DNA of 64,000 nt from assembly GCA_016801845.1 (NCBI GenBank), contig CM028906.1:16438001-16502000 (forward strand). The letters run 5' to 3'. Source of the stretch: Polydactylus sextarius (Eukaryota > Chordata > Actinopteri > Polynemidae). The translations under genes and the position numbers were made by a program. Below, in pieces: positions 1 through 13,060 of the stretch. Each line of letters begins with the position of its first letter. Positions within the stretch are counted from its first letter, which is position 1. The notes under the pieces were generated by a model, which worked only from the letters and a program-made list of their open reading frames with translations, ran no database searches and was not told where the DNA came from.

Positions 1-1379
1 ATCTCAGATCGCTCACAAATGATGATGCACAGAGATCTTTTGCCACTACAAAGGCAGAACAAAAGAACTAACATGAAAGAGAAGTCAATAAACATAAGGC
101 GTTTAATAAAACATTTTTTTTTCTGCTGAATTCACTACAAAGATTTTCACAGTTTTTTCCTCTCAAACGACACAACAAAAAGAAAAAAAGAACTGTTGAG
201 TCACATGATTGACTGATGAGCGTGGCAACGATCCAGTAATTTACAGTCAGGATGGGTCTGCCCTGGTTAGACTGCAGAAATATGAGGGCAAGTGAAGGCA
301 ACATTGTGGTGTCAGTGAAATAGACACATATATGGACTCGGAGCAGATTTGTGGGTAATGTACAAACCCACATCATGTCAAATCTCTCTGCTCCGCTGTG
401 GCTGGCACTTGAGTTTTCTCATTAGTTTAATCTCACATGCGACACATACAGCTGAAATGACACACTGTGTATTCACACATGCAACTTGTATCAAATATGT
501 CCAGCATCAAAGTATACTGCACATAGCTTCACATGCTGTGTTGAAATGCACATGTGCACACAAGCACACACATACACAACAGCAGCAGCAGCAGCTGCAC
601 AGAGAGCATGTGCCCAGTGCAGAGGCAGCTGAGTAAGTAGGAGCAGTGGCTTACAGATGTTCAGTGTCCCACAGCAGTTGTTGGAGCTACAGTGAAGTGT
701 CAGCCCAGGAGGACGTAGAGCTGAGACTCAGCAGCATAGAAACAGAATGGAACATGAGGTCACACTCAAAGCCTTGCAGCCCACAGCACCTCAAACTCCT
801 GGCTCTGCCAGCAGCCTGTGAACAGACATCAAGTCAACATAAGACAGAGTAGGGGGACTAGATGATGACTGATCTGAATTTCATCATCTACAGGTAGCAG
901 GCTCACCGATGCGTAACAAGCCAAGGTATAGAGATTAAACAGTGGAACAATACCCACAAAAGAAACAGTATTTTTAAAGTACAAGACCTACTTTTTTCCA
1001 TGAGCAAAGCCAGGTTTCTGTGAACAAGTCATTTCAAACAATATTTACCTAACTTTCTTATTCAACACAGACTCACTGTTTTGTTGATATCTATTCTGCC
1101 AAGTGATTTTTATTTACTGTAGGCTGGCACGGTTTGTAGCCAACTTTACAGTTAGATCAATAGTTTTTAGTTCTGCTTGTGAAAAAAAAGACCAAAATTC
1201 AAATTTACAAGGCTTTTTATGTCCGTGCCAGCACTAAACATGTGCTAAAATTTCACAATAGCTGCATTTTCTGCAGTTAAAAGTAACCTGATGTGACATC
1301 CAGTGTGTCCACTGTAAATCTCTGCAAACACTGAGGTTTATTTGAGAGTTGAGTGACAGCAGAATTGCTCCTTTAGTTA
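1..1379. other. no gene seen
   Basis: AT-rich and CA-rich sequence with a short (CAG)n/(GCA)n tract near 579-595. Two short frames (349-636 and 646-852, +) follow from this composition. irx5 is expected further left, outside the window. Confidence 0.4.
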
Positions 1380-2150
1380 ATGGGAGGGGGAAGCTGCCTA
1401 AATGGCAGTTAACACTGACTCATTGCTTTTCCAGGTGGTCTATCCAAGGTGAAAATGGCCCTGGTCAAAGGTCAATCTACACTTTTTTTTTCCATTCTCT
1501 CTGATGTGGCACTGTAAACTGCCTGTTGTTTTGACACCTCCCAATGGTTTTCCTGTTTGAGAAAACTCTTACATTGGTGTGACCAAGTATGTCTATACTA
1601 CTTTCGGCCACAGATTCACAACCATGAATCCAAGAACAGAGAAGACAAAACCAGAAGTTACCAGTGTGTGATTTCCTCTGTGTTTCAACATTCTTGATAC
1701 TATTTCAAACAAATGATGCAATATAATTCAAAAGTTCACTTAAAGCAGTTATTTCTGATGTTTAAAATGACTAAGCTTGTTCTTCCTTTTCCTTATTTCA
1801 AACATTTATTGGGGGCGCTCTGGCTTTTTCATGTTTGCGTGTGTGCAAAAAGTATCATTGGCTGTGGAAGCGTTGTGTTTGTGTGTAGACGTTTGCGTGC
1901 GAGTCAGTGTGTGCTTAAGCCGACAGCAGGATCACACACAAACGGTAGTGTAACATGAATATTCTGCTTTGCGTCTGGCTGCTGTGGTCTCCCTTGGTAT
2001 GGAAAGCCGTGTAGCTAGAGGTGGGGGTGGTGGTCGGGAAAGGGTACACTCTCTAATGGGCTACCAAGGGACCTGACGCCACTCTCCAGAGACACATAGG
2101 CTCCATACATCCCAGCCTGCAGCCTTTGTCAAAATGCACACTTCCTCAGA
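1380..2150. promoter_or_regulatory. possible regulatory block with DR1 site
   Basis: Positions 1462-1474 read TGGTCAAAGGTCA, a direct repeat of nuclear-receptor half-sites with one-base spacing (DR1, bound by COUP-TF, HNF4 or RXR dimers). The part 1960-2110 is a GC-richer unique segment. Weak call. Confidence 0.28.
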
Positions 2151-3530
2151 TATTCCTTTTCAAATCTATTAACTCCAAACTCGAATCCACACCTAATTAG
2201 GCTAAGCAGGCTAACTTCATAGGAAACTGTGTGAACAAACATGGCATGTGAAAATTCTGATTAAGGCTGTACCTGTCTCTGTTGAATCTGATTCTGTTCA
2301 ATGTAAACATTCAACTATCTGTCCCTTATTTTTATACAGATTATCAGGCAACACTTTATTGAACTTACAATTTTTTTTCAACCAGGTTTGGTAAGATGCT
2401 CGGAGTGACAGCAAAATTCATGTAATACACTATATAGACAAGTTAACTATACTAACAACAGATCAGCATTGTACTACAATACATTTTGCAGACACTAGAT
2501 ATCACAAATAAAAGCCAGACACTTTATTGTATTAAGCTGCTGTGAGCTGTAAATCCAGCACTTCCAAGCAGAAGACAGGAGATAATGTTATCTCAGAGCT
2601 TCTTTTCCTTTGGGCAGCTACCTCCGTCTCATGCTGAGTTCAGGTCAGTAGCTGCCTTTACATCTTAACTGTGCGTCCAGGACGACTTGACATAATGACA
2701 TCATTTCACCAGTGAGATCAGTGTGAAAGCAGGAGACCACACAATTTAATTCACAAAAGTACTTTGCACATTAACCAGCTACAAAAAAAAAACACCAAAA
2801 TGACCAGAATTTTTAACTTGTGGTATCTGAGTCAACTGGGTGGTGTCTGATGATTCAGATCTTCTCATCAGGCAGAAAATCACCTCTATTAATAGTCATA
2901 AGGAGAAAAGCAATATATAATTATCCTTGCAAAATGAATTAGTTCATTTCTGCAGGCAAAGGGCAGAGTACCTGTGAAAACACACCTAAGTGTTACAGTT
3001 GAGGATTTGAGAGTGAAAATGTCATATATCAGTTTTTTTCCACTAACCATTAGCTTAAAATATTTAACATGTCAAAATAAAAGTGTTTTTTTAAATGTTT
3101 ATTTCAAATTAATTTAGGATAATAATTTAGGCTTCCGCTAAATGCGCTGTGGCCAATTTAGTTAATCTAGTAACCATGCAGGTTTTTCCCCCCATGACCA
3201 ATGGATTGGTTGAAGGGTAAGTATGATGTCAGTCAGATTTTCTTTAACTGACCGCAGACCAGATAAATTATACATTTGTATATCCTACCACAAACGCTTT
3301 AAATGTTTGACCGAACAAGGTTCTTTTATATTGTACTTTGTGCAAATTCTTAGATCCTTTTTAATTTCAAATTATGCAAGATGCACCAGTTTCTGTCATC
3401 CATTATACTATTGAAGTATTGAAGGCATTAAAAAAAGACATCAATTCTCTTAATTATGTTCTCTGTGTGTAATTGAGAGTGTGCATGTCTGTGATTGTGA
3501 ACATTTGTATCTGTATCAGCATTTCCACAA
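2151..3530. other. AT-rich sequence, no gene seen
   Basis: No recognised repeat or coding signal. Confidence 0.4.
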
Positions 3531-3549
3531 GTGTGTGTGTGTGTGTGTG
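3531..3549. repeat. (GT)n microsatellite
   Basis: Nine to ten GT units. Confidence 0.92.
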
Positions 3550-3555
3550 CTTCAC

Positions 3556-4250
3556 CTGTCTCCATAACCACCATGGAGAGCAGCGTGCCTCCTGCCCTCT
3601 TTAATCAGAGTAGCACAATGGCGAGACTAAAGCCGCCTTATCTCTACACAATCAGATTAGAGAGGATTGCTGCTCTGCTAAGCACCACAAAGTAAAGCTT
3701 CTCCCCTTTCCCCAGATCAAGATGATTTGATTAATAATTTGTGATCATATTATCCTTTAAGAAGCATAAATTGTTTTATTTTTATTTATTTATTTTCATT
3801 CTGTTTCTTTTTTTTTTTTTTTTAAACCCACTATTCCTAAGGCTAAACAGAGATTGAAAGATTATCTTTCCCACCTGAGCGAGCGCCTTCTCCTCCTCCC
3901 TCCTCTCCCCTTCGCTTGCTGACGGTGGTTTGTTGTTAGTTCCGCCAGTGACCAGATGGGGGTGCCATGCCTGCTGCACACAGTGGGGGCCTCCTCCACA
4001 CCTAATCTCATCAAAATAAACATGCCAGCAGTTGTCAGCTTCTCCAGCAGCGAGAGGCAGGGAGGGAGGGTGCTATAGAAACAGGTCAGGCTAATCATGC
4101 ATATAATTGCATTTTGACATTTTGGGCTACTGGGACCAGACCTTTGGATATCAGGTTATCCTCGAAGCACTTAAGTGATTAACAAATAAAAATGCAGCTC
4201 TGAAACTTAATTAGATATTATGTCTCATCCATGCCTATGGGGTGGGGTTT
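3556..4250. promoter_or_regulatory. candidate conserved blocks
   Basis: The parts 3560-3720 (ctttaatcagag, acaatcagattag, gaggattgc) and 3930-4230 (cctaatctcatc, atataattgc, acttaattagat) stand out from T-rich and C/T-rich neighbours. Inference. Confidence 0.38.
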
Positions 4251-7200
4251 TAAGGTAGCTGTTGTCAGTGGGCGAATGGGAGGGTGGGGGGCACTGTATG
4301 TGGTTAAATCGGGAAACATCAATAGGTGAGGAAGCAAGGCTTTTCTTCATTTTTTTCTTTTTTTTTTTAACCTAAAAACAGCACTGTGCAAATTATCACT
4401 TTGAAAAAATTACCACATCTTCTGGGAATATATCAGTTTTTTTTTTTTTTTAACGAACCCTTCAGTCTCCACTGCACTTGGCGATTCAAATGTTACTGAT
4501 TTACAGTTTGCAAACTACATGTATGACCCAGGTTGCTGTCATTTTCAAACAAAAAGGAAGAAAGGAAATGAGAACACCTCATGTTTGCTCTTAGATATAA
4601 TTATAATTACTCTCCCTTGTGGCTCAGTTAAGGAAAAGAAACATTTATCCTCCATTTTGCTAAAAAAAAAAAAAAAAAAAAAATCTGCTTTGGGCAGTGA
4701 AACATCTACCCCTATCTCTCTCTCTCTCTATGTGTGTCTTCTATCCTTATCCAAAGAGTAAATTGTTCACATTAGAGAGGCGTAAACAGCCACGGGTTAT
4801 TACCATACCGTTCTGCAGAATCAAAACTCAGTCGCAAAGATGAAAACACCCCCGGGTTAAATTACTCAGCTGGTATGCTGGAATTATTTGTTTCATTACC
4901 AATAAACAGCCTGGGCAAAATAAAACGACTTGACTATGTAAAGCACCGGTTTACTTGGCAAAAATGGAAATATTACTGGTTGTGAACTCAGCAAACCTCA
5001 TGTCCTTGTTTTGTTATTATGCATCAAACTACAGTTTTCAAAGTTCCATGTTGTAATTCTTCGGTTTCATGAGTCCTATGACTACGACAATAACAAACCC
5101 TCAATCGGGGATAGTAAAAGTTAAATAGAAAAAAAATACATCTTTATGTATTTGTATCTTCTGTTTCCAAAGCATTGCATTTCAAGACATCTAAAGACGT
5201 TTCAATCTGCCTGGTGTATCTTTTGTCTATCGCCAACTCTTCACAGAGATGCCCACTCTCTTATAATGTGCATTAGAAACATACCTTTCACCACAAACCC
5301 TTTCATCCAGCTCTGACCAACCCCAGTGGACTGATCTGGACAATATATTCCATCCCACATTAAACCTCCAGGAACCACAACCATCAAACTATTCATTCAC
5401 AGAGCATACTTCACTCCACACATGCCAAACTGGTGCCTATATACTCAAAGGCATTGATCATTTTTCCCCATACAGTGTGGGAGAGTCCAAGGATTGGAGC
5501 AAGGATCATAAAATGCTATCAAGCATATTGTCAACAACTTGTCAGAAGCCTATTATTTAATGACAGCTCCATCTTGGAACTCTGTCTTAAGCAGAGACAT
5601 GTCTGGATAACTGGACTTATAGCTGCCAAGCAATAAATAGATTGTAGATGGAAAGCTCCTCATTCTGACGATATACAATGATGGATTATTGACTTCAGAC
5701 AGAGCATGGAAGCACTGGGCTATAATTATATTTATTATATTACTGTAATATAGGCCCATTCATAAAGTCAGCAGGCACAGGGTAGGTGGACTTAGACTTT
5801 TTTTATTTTTTGTCATTTTTGGGTGCTTGTAAATTTTGTGCTGATTGTGATTATATTCATCTAATTTATTTGTTATCCATCAACTTGCAATCACACCTTT
5901 ATATACGTTTGTTTCAGTACAAATGTGAAATTGAAAACAAACAAAAAAAAATCTATAGATAATAAATATTTATGAAACATAGATTACAGAGCAGGACAGT
6001 TGTGGTCTCTTAAAACTAGTCTGTGACCCAAGACAGAAAATCTGGAATGAAATGACATTTTCCCAGTAAGAAGACACAGTGCCTGAGGCTCCATAATAAT
6101 AATAATAATAAAAGAACAGAAAAAAAAAGTCAACCTTGAAGCAAAACATAATTTTAGAAGAGCCTGCTCAAGTCTTGAACCAAACTCTACACCCCAAAGG
6201 CAATAATACTATAAGAATGAGATATCAGTAAATTGATAGGGTGCTCGCTACAGTGCGACCCAAATGGAGTTCTCACTGGCCAGTACTTGATTTTCTGCTC
6301 ACCACTCATCCTATCCCCATGTTGGAACCAGCTCTGGAACACGATTAGTTACTTTTCGACTTTACTAATTCATGGGCCGACTTAGACCTCTGAACACTGA
6401 GGGCACAATCCATCTCCTGTTCTTGTTTTATCTGCACTGCTCAGGCCACCCGTCACGGGCTTCGCTCTTCCATTTATAACAATGACTCTCGCTGTCGTAT
6501 ACCACCTTCCCCACTTGTCTTTTCATAGGTTCTGCCTCAAATAGCGCTTTAAGTTTCAAACTTTTTTTTAAAAACAATTATACATGATCATACTCATCAT
6601 TAAAACAATAATGAGGAAAAAACACATACTTCAGAAGCAACTGTTGCGTAGTGCCAGCTGTGTCCCTGAATCAACTACTACAAATTAAATAGCTACAAAC
6701 TGAAGTGTCCTTAAAGCAGAGATGACACAACTGGTAATGTTTAGCCTTTAAAGAAAACTACTATATAATCAAGTAATGTACACATTACACTTTAAAAAAA
6801 AGTGTATGTAGAATTTGTAACTGAATTCTCAGTCACCACCTTTAATTATAAATAACATGAAATAATAGGAATATAACTGGCTTTATTCTGGTTTACAGTT
6901 CATTTTTCTCATGTAAACAACAAGTTATGAAGTGGTTTTTATCTTGAGCAGTCCTCAATTGAACACAGCTGAAGTATCTGTGCCACTGACAAATCCTAAC
7001 AACGACTGAATTTGACAAAATACTTCCAGATTCACACTAAGAAGCATGACAATTACATCTCCAAACAAGATGATATATTTGTCATTGACTGACTCTGGGG
7101 TTGAATTACATGTTGACTGCATCACTTTGTTGCGATGAAAGATTAATTTAATATATTAGATATTTAACCCCGTTAACAAGACAGTGATCAAGTACTGCTC

Positions 7201-7320
7201 ATTGTGTCTTGTAATGTGGTATATGCACCACACCGACTGAATGACAAGTGGACATGATAAAGTTCATGATTTAGTGTAACATTTATTTTAAGCCATGGTC
7301 ATTAAAGGACAAGTATCTTA
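4251..7320. other. AT-rich sequence with homopolymer runs, no gene seen
   Basis: Poly(A) of 22 at 4662-4683, poly(T) near 4439-4452 and an (ATA)n run near 6092-6111. Nothing else is recognised. Confidence 0.45.
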
Positions 7321-8379
7321 AGTATTCCAACATGTAAGAAGCAGTGGTGTTGAATGTGATGCGGACATGTGAGTGTGAGGGCTGTCAGCCCCCTCCTCCC
7401 TATCCAGCTCGGGGCTCATCATCAGCACAAAGAGTGTGATGAAGACATGGCAGGCGTCCTGGACCATGTCTGTGTTTGTGCCTCTCTTTCTAGAGGCAAC
7501 AAGAGCCATCAGTCAGAGAGGATAGGCGGGGAAAGGGAGGGATGCTCGGAGGGGGGGTTGGGGTTGAGGATATGGGAGGGTGAACGAGGGAGGACTGGGC
7601 CTCAGCTGTCTTCTCTGTGCACTCACATATGGCTCAGTGTCCTTGTAGCACTATGTTAAATGACAAAGACTGCCCTTCCTCTCCATCATCATAGACAGAC
7701 ACACCTTTACAGAGACCCCTGTCTGTTGATCTGCGCACATGCAGATGTGTATTTGCGCCCACGGACCCACGCATGCTTTTACAGATACAACCGCACATAC
7801 GCGCGTATGCGCACGCAAAAAACATGCACAAAGCACATTCACAGGCGAGCATACTCATCTCCTGCATTTTGCATAGGTGACACTTTTCATTATTCAAAGC
7901 TTCTTTCTGGGGATGTGGTGTGCACATCGAGAGGCGACATGCACTCTCTCCAAACAAGGTACACCTTAATTATGCATGCTCAGACTACAGGCATTGCATT
8001 TTTGGTGTGTGTGTGTATGTATACATGTTTTTTGTGCTTATTTTCCTAATTGTAAGTGTTTTTTTTTGTGGGACATATGGATGGGCATGTGTCATGTGTT
8101 TAAGCAGCTTCAGTATTCCTTTGCGTGTTTTACTGTGTAATATATGTAGGTCGTCAGCAGCTCTCTGTATACACCTCCATGTATTCATCATGGTATGCTC
8201 GTGTACTGTATGTCTTTACAAGGCCACGAGAGTCTGTGTTCAAATCCCGTATTAACTTTTAACAAGACAAAATAAGTTCAAAGCAGTCAGTTCAACAGTG
8301 GGTCAGTATCCTGTGTGTGCAAAAAGCTTAAGAAAACCAGCCTGTGTTAGCTAAGCCAGTTCAGTGTGAACAGATGAGA
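7321..8379. other. CA/CG-rich simple sequence with Z-DNA-prone core, no gene
   Basis: The part 7690-7860 is rich in CA and CG dinucleotides. Positions 7793-7816 are a perfect purine-pyrimidine alternation containing the palindrome CATACGCGCGTATG (7796-7809). Open frames of 107-129 codons on both strands follow from the simple composition. Confidence 0.5.
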
Positions 8380-9300
8380 TGCAGTTTGTCATAAGGGGCT
8401 CCCTCCTGACCCACCCCTCATCACAGCCAACTTCCGCTGCAAGTCCTTGACAAAACATATTTGTATTGTTGTTGTTTGCTTAGTCTCTTTATCCGCCTGA
8501 CAGGGTTTCAAACTTGCACGTCTCTCCCCGTAGAGACAGCAGTGATGAAACAATTTGAAAGGTGGCAGATCTTGTCGTTCACTCAGCATTACGGTTTGCT
8601 GTGAAACACACAAGTAGGCTTTCATTTACGCGATTACACCAGATTAAAATTTCCATTAATGTTGGGGAGTAAATGTACCTTTTAGAAGAGGCCTCCGCTT
8701 TGAGTGCCGACACAACGGCACATTAGAACAGTGAGCATCACATTAACCAGCAGCACTGGCAGCTCAGAGGTGCAGCAAGACAGGGATTTTCAGCTTGATT
8801 GGGTTTTCATCTTGGAGTAAAGGGATGAATTATTTATTTTCCAACTTGAATGTGTGTGTGAGAGAGTATACGAAAGTGTGTGTTTGTGTGCGTGCGTGTG
8901 TGTTTGTGATGGATGAAAAAGCCAAGCCAAGGTAAATACTTTGAAACATTCTACCTTTCTCTTGATGCAGAAAAACAACAAGCTTCAGGGCCAGAGTGCA
9001 ACGTTCCCAAAAGTGAAATTCCAGCAATTATTCACGGGAGATCCACAGCAGGTGCTCAGGGCAACATGTCCGCACCCTTGAGTGAGCAGAGAAGACTGAC
9101 AGCCCCATTATAAAACGGCCCGCATGACAGATAAATATTTCAGACACAAATAAATAAAGGATGCCCGGCGTTTTCCCTCTGAATGGCTTTTCACAGCCGA
9201 ATGCCCACGGCCGCTTGCCCCGGGATCTCCTGACGGCACCCTTCACCCCTCCCTCACCATCACCCCTCCACCTATTCCACCTCAGGCTCCACACGACACC
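8380..9300. promoter_or_regulatory. candidate conserved blocks
   Basis: The parts 8630-8780 (gcgattacacc, tccattaatg, cacattaacc) and 8985-9260 (gcaattattcacg, ccattataaaacgg, gataaatatttc) look constrained. GT-rich simple sequence at 8850-8910 separates them. Confidence 0.42.
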
Positions 9301-9429
9301 CCCAAAATAGGCCACCAACCTCTCCTGATGTCACCCCCACACACACAGGACCACTGTCCTCCTCCTCCCTTGCTCATATCCCCTGGGCCAACCACCCCTG
9401 GCAGCAACGTGCAGGTAAAAGTGCTGCTC

Positions 9430-9960
9430 CTCCATTTCTGGGTACAAAGAAGCAATTAATCTACGTGTCCGAGACAGAGTGCCTAGGAAGGCCTTCCTAT
9501 TGTGTTTGTGGATCTCTCTCTGTCGAGCTAACTCAGGGAGTCAGGGCCCATTGTTGCCCAGTAATTACTGTAATGTGTAGAATACACGTTGAATTATAAT
9601 GACTTTGTTCTTTATGTTTTTTTTTCCTTCTAGCTAATGTTACCTATGAGATGGTTGCAAATCGGTTGGGTGGAACATTCTCCAGGGATATGTTCAAAAA
9701 TAATAGATTTCATTTAATAGTAGATTAAATGTGCTAAATGTCTGTGGCTGTAATAGGCATGGCTAAGTGTCGTTTCAGCCCTTCCCAACAGTTTCTTATG
9801 GATTACCTCGCTACACTTTATTAGGGCAGCGTGCCATCCCTTAGGAGCGCAGTGTGATAATTCAATTAAGGGAAAATTATGAGATATTCCTGTGGTTACA
9901 ATCCAAGACAGGTCAGATGGGAATCTAGCAGCTACCCTTTCCTTTGCCTCTAAGCAAAGA
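9430..9960. promoter_or_regulatory. candidate conserved blocks
   Basis: The part 9440-9600 holds agcaattaatct, the 16-bp palindrome TAGGAAGGCCTTCCTA (9484-9499), a cccattgttgcc Sox-type site and cagtaattactg. The part 9740-9950 holds ggattacc, ttcaattaaggg and ggtcagatggg. A 167-codon frame on the minus strand (9714-10217) overlaps but matches nothing known. Confidence 0.45.
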
Positions 9961-12239
9961 GATAGAGAGAGTGAAGAAAACCAAAAGACAATGCAGGAGA
10001 GACAGTGTCCCAAGACAAGCATGAGATCAGAGTTAGTGACTGCAAATCTCAGATCAGCATCCTGAAACATAGAACAGTATCCTCCTCTGTTAAGGCTACA
10101 TTTGTAGCAAAGACTCTGACAGTTGAAATCCCTGTCATGAAGACTGCTGAGAATGACTATTTCAACAGTGCAAACCATATACTGCATGAAAAACCATGTA
10201 AATATCAGTACGAACAAGCATTTTAGTTTAGGTACCAGACAAGCGCTCTATCTGGCTAGAATGCAATCATACTGACAGGTTTGCCTGCGTTGGACTCGTC
10301 CAAATGTTTCTACTGTGTGTACAGTAGTTTGGATATCAGGTTTTTTCTTTGATGTCCTGCTGGGCGGCACAGAGAAAGCAACTCTTCTACCAATGGGACT
10401 ATTACACCAGACAAGCTCAAATCCTGAGAACACAAGGTCTTTCTGACTGTCTTTTTGTCTGTCTCTCCTTTTTTCACTTTCCCCCTCTCCCTTCTTTCCC
10501 AATATTTCTCTTTGACCGTCTCCCTGACAAAAATCGCGTACAGCAGTGTTAGCATTGAGATAAAAAGAACGTTAAAATATTAATGGAGGTATGCTTTGTT
10601 CTGGTGAGCACAGAGACACACAGACCGAGTTCTTCTGACTGGTAGAAACCAGGTCTGATTCATTAGCTGGGGTGTCTGTGAGAGGAGGTCCACAGAGGGC
10701 TGCCACATCCACTGAGAACGCTGGGTAGGCCACCCCCCCAACTCTCATACCCCCTTCCAATCAAGCCCTGTGCACTTCCACTGCCTCTCTCCTTCGACTT
10801 CATTCTCTCTATCATTATCACCCACCTCCTTATTCTCTGTGCAATTCTTTAAGCCCAGATATTCTCAAAACCTCACTTTACTGTCTTGTGAATTCATATT
10901 ATCCTCTCATCCTCCTCCTCCTCCTCTCCTGTGATAAGGTTCCATTTACCTCCCTCCAACCCTCCGCCCCTTATGCATGTTGTTTGTTCTTTCTAATGCA
11001 ACTCTAGATGTGGAATTGAAAAAGAACCAAAAAAAAAAGTCTCCCAGCCCCACTCAACAGTAGATCTTGGGGTAAACAAGCCAGAGACCTAAGAACTAGG
11101 ATCTGGCACTACACTTTACCCTCAGTGACTGCCTTTCAGAGGTAAAATGCTACGCATTCACACACATGTTTAAAATATGCCGGGCTTCGCCAAGAAAGAC
11201 CGCACCACAGGGACAGTCCAGCTTCTTTTTTATTGTCTCTTTTTTCTCTCATCTTTTACTCCACTTCACTTTTCCTTTCCCCTGTGAGACACAGATGATC
11301 AAACCATACTGAGTGGACACAGTCCCTCCATACACGAGAAGGGAAAATCCTAGAGAGAGTAACATAGATATAGATGGAAATCATAGACTCCTCCAGAACT
11401 CCTTTCTTCCACAATCCCTTAAAAAGACGAGCTGCTTCCCCGCTGAACGGGGAACAGCTCATTGGGATAGTCTAAGAACAAGATTGAAGATTTCTGGGAT
11501 ATGTTTTATCTTTGTTATGCTCTCATTGAAAAAAAAATCAATACAGCAGCATGAGGATAAAAAGACAAAGATAACAATGAGACTAGATAAAGTGAAGTTT
11601 TCACAGATGTCTCGATACTTGTTAGGAAAAGTACTACACTTGTGACTTTGTTTCAGGATTAAAACTTATTATTGCGTTTCTGTGTAAGAAAACTCTTGAA
11701 CAACAGCAACTTGCCAAAACATTACAATGGAATCAGTGCATGACAACTTCGCCATTAATGGGTCAGAATTCATAACAGATGTATGCGAGCTGTAATGTCT
11801 GCTGCGGTTTATGCGCATCTATTTTGGTTTGCTAGAATGTAACACTATTGTTGAAATGGCTTGTAGTAGTCCAGTGGGAAGTTAGGGAAATATGGGGACA
11901 CTTGTTCTACTTGTTCTTTGTGTAAACAAGACATGACAACCTTACCTGACGCAAGAGAGGGATAATGCTCTGTACAACAGACACCCTGCATCTCGGTTGC
12001 TTTATTGTGTGAAATAAATAGCAATGAGCAGACAAGAACAAATTATTTTTGACGCGCTCACATTCTGTGTAATGTTAAATTTGGTTTATATTACATTATC
12101 CTCAGTTTGTTGTTTAGAATGCAGTTTTGCAGCGTTAAATTATTTACAGTATTTTACACAATATGTTTAAATGCATACATTCGTTTGTGGGATGCACAAA
12201 TACACACAGAAGGACACACACAGTACCCCAGCAAATAAG
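9961..12239. other. no gene seen
   Basis: C/T-rich and AT-rich sequence with a short (TCC)n tract near 10909-10926. No domain-bearing frame or known repeat. Confidence 0.4.
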
Positions 12240-13050
12240 CACACAGATGAGCCACTACAGGCTCAAAATCCCTTTATTACCTCTTGTTGTGGAGAGGATA
12301 CATAAGTGGCCCGCCAAGTGCTTCCCTCTGTATATAAACCCTTAAAGCCTTGTCCCACAACCAATGAAAGGCCAGTGCAATCTGTAAGCAACCCTGTTCC
12401 CATATGGGCCAACCTGCCATGGGCCTCGTTTGCCTTTGTCCTGTGACTCTCTGAGGGCCAAGCCCTGCACGCCCCAGCCTAGCTCCAGGCATTTATTAAA
12501 TATGCACCTTCCAGTTTCTGTGAAGAAAGATCCCAACCAGCTAATCTCATCACAGACTGGGGACCCTCCACATATGTAAATCTACATCTGTTCCCCTTCA
12601 AAGAGAGAGATTCTCCAGGATTATCCAGCATGCAGACCCAGACACATACACACAGACACACACATAAGTACTCATTTCTCCCACATGGCCACTGCCAATC
12701 AAGAAGTCCCCGCTCTGCCACATATACTTCCACCCCTGAACCCCAAACATACCCCCCTTTCTCAATTAGCTTGATGACGGGCAATGGCCAATTGCTCTTT
12801 GTGTCATTGCTTTGTATTATACTTGGTATAGTGACAAGGCAAGGCCTTACAAAAATCTGCCCTTGCCTAAGAGCTATGGCTGGCATTGTGGTGCAAGGGC
12901 TGGGCCAGGGTCCATAAGAGTAGCACCGGAGGCCCAGGAAGCTGGCACCATATGGAGAAAAACATCCTATAGCGCCCTGGGATATCATTATACATCCCTG
13001 CAACACAGGATTAGCTTGCTCCCTGGCTGGGAGCTGCCATGAGGAAGTCT
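12240..13050. promoter_or_regulatory. candidate conserved blocks with TATA-like element
   Basis: The part 12260-12560 contains tatataa (12331-12337), caaccaatgaaag (CCAAT type) and the palindrome CCCATATGGG (12399-12408). The part 12680-13010 contains ctcaattagcttgatg and ggccaattgc. A CA-rich stretch (12625-12667) separates them. Opposite-strand frames up to 175 codons here (12479-13006, -) have no recognisable domain. Confidence 0.42.
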
Positions 13051-13060
13051 ATGAGAAAGA

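Noticed and set aside
5717..5758. Imperfect inverted repeat around tataattata
   Set aside because: Only about 12 pairs with a bulge and mismatch in very AT-rich DNA. Expected by chance.
8238..8248. tRNA B-box-like gttcaaatccc
   Set aside because: No matching A box, acceptor stem or cloverleaf can be drawn around it.
9714..10217. 167-codon minus-strand open frame
   Set aside because: No known domain and no coding-like composition. It overlaps a segment better explained as non-coding regulatory sequence.
12479..13006. 175-codon minus-strand open frame, the longest outside irx6
   Set aside because: No recognisable domain, biased short motifs (CVCLCVCVWVCM) from a CA tract, and plus-strand frames through the same region. 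No splice context was established.
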